Shown here: piece after piece, positions 63,446 through 64,000 of the stretch | Layout: the number at the start of each line of letters is the position of its first letter | How positions within the stretch are numbered: the stretch's first letter is position 1 | Source: Acuticoccus sediminis | Lineage (GTDB): Bacteria; Pseudomonadota; Alphaproteobacteria; Rhizobiales; Amorphaceae | Assembly (NCBI RefSeq): GCF_003258595.1 | Contig: NZ_QHHQ01000002.1 | Span: 62,001-126,000, forward strand | DNA: 64,000 nt | Direction: 5' to 3' | Notes under the pieces: generated by a model | Databases searched by the model: none | Told to the model about the DNA's origin: nothing | What the model saw: only the letters and a program-made list of their open reading frames with translations | Translations under genes and position numbers: made by a program

Positions 63446-64000
63446 CACCGCCGCCGCCGTCACGGCGCCCGTAACGCCGCCCGTGCGCCGGCGCCGCCCC
63501 TGGCCGCCGACACTGGTGTGGGGCACCGTCGGCATCGCCATCATCGTCGCGATCGCCGTCGCCGGCGCCTTCTGGACGCCCTACCCCTACGACGGCATGA
63601 ACATCCGCCTGCGTTTCGCCCCGCCGAGCGCGGCGCACTGGTTCGGCACCGACGAGTTCGGCCGCGACGTCCTCAGCCGGGTCATGCGGGGCGCGCACCT
63701 GTCACTCTTCATGGGGGCGTTCGCCACCTTCATCAGCCTCGCCATCGGGGTGCCGCTCGGTCTCATCGCCGGGTATTTCCGCGGCCTGCGCGAGGAGGTC
63801 ATCATGCGCGCGGTCGACGTGATGATCTCCATCCCGCCGATCATGCTGGGCCTCCTGATCCTCGCCGTGACGACGCCCGACATCTGGAAGTCGGCCGGCG
63901 CCGTGGGGCTCATCTACGTGCCGATCATCGTGCGCCTCACCCGCAGCGTGACGCTGGAGCTCGGGGCGCAGGAGTTCATCGAGGCGGCCCGCGCCCGCGG
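63438..64000 (+). CDS. Dpp-type ABC transporter permease (DppC-like), 3' end cut by window
   Basis: 188 residues are visible before the window ends inside the EAA loop (QEFIEAARARG). N-terminal Pro/Arg-rich segment, first helix at about 28-46, then HWFGTDEFGRDVLSRV, the DppC/OppC signature. ATP-binding subunits are expected just beyond the window. ATG 63438 overlaps the DppB stop by 8 bp. Confidence 0.93.
   Translation, partial: MADTAAAVTAPVTPPVRRRRPWPPTLVWGTVGIAIIVAIAVAGAFWTPYPYDGMNIRLRFAPPSAAHWFGTDEFGRDVLSRVMRGAHLSLFMGAFATFISLAIGVPLGLIAGYFRGLREEVIMRAVDVMISIPPIMLGLLILAVTTPDIWKSAGAVGLIYVPIIVRLTRSVTLELGAQEFIEAARAR

Overview
The window is high-GC DNA that looks like an alphaproteobacterium, probably order Hyphomicrobiales/Rhizobiales. 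The evidence is an initiator tRNA with the A-U/G-C/G-C anticodon-stem variant seen in rhizobia, the long dCTP deaminase form typical of alphaproteobacteria, TRAP and Dpp-type transporters, and paired ABC1/UbiB-like proteins. Genus is not assignable from sequence alone. No transposase, integrase, phage gene, rRNA or CRISPR array was found. One tRNA gene was found (initiator tRNA-Met, 40273-40349, minus strand).

Left part (1 to about 39.8 kb): an accessory-looking block devoted to stress, metals and stored carbon. It starts inside a P1B metal ATPase with an unusual CPD motif, followed by small membrane proteins, a 58-aa ORF translationally coupled to ftsH, a YHS protein, cyclopropane fatty acid synthase, a UbiB-like protein, a type II (archaeal-type) GAPDH, a CBS-BON protein and alpha-glucan phosphorylase. 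Running the other way are PEP synthase, a D-2-hydroxyacid dehydrogenase, glycogen debranching enzyme, an SDR and a P2A cation ATPase. These fit mobilisation of glycogen and rerouting of triose/PEP/lactate carbon when respiration is limited. Then come a two-TM ion channel, an APC permease, a PRC-barrel protein, an orphan Rieske protein, and a copper module (TM-YHS, DUF5676, SHOCT, CopA with YHS and HMBD domains, a YncE-like propeller, cytochrome c). A visibly AT-richer DUF305 gene follows, then a GH65 phosphorylase coupled to a beta-phosphoglucomutase/trehalose-phosphatase fusion, a Na+/H+ antiporter and an L-lactate permease.

Middle (40.2-45.3 kb): chromosomal-type genes: initiator tRNA with its own terminator, an ABC1-family protein, dcd and recQ.

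Right part (45.3-64 kb): sugar-acid and amide/peptide catabolism. uxuB-uxuA diverge from a GntR regulator followed by a TRAP transporter, an idonate-type dehydrogenase and an SDR, forming a hexuronate/aldonate pathway. Next is an amidohydrolase divergent from a run of a single-chain triple RidA protein, M20 peptidase, N-formylglutamate amidohydrolase-like enzyme, second M20 peptidase, DUF1028 protein and a Dpp-type ABC transporter (last permease cut by the window end). This run is the best candidate for an undescribed catabolic system. Both transporter clusters carry a strong GC hairpin between the binding-protein gene and the permease genes.
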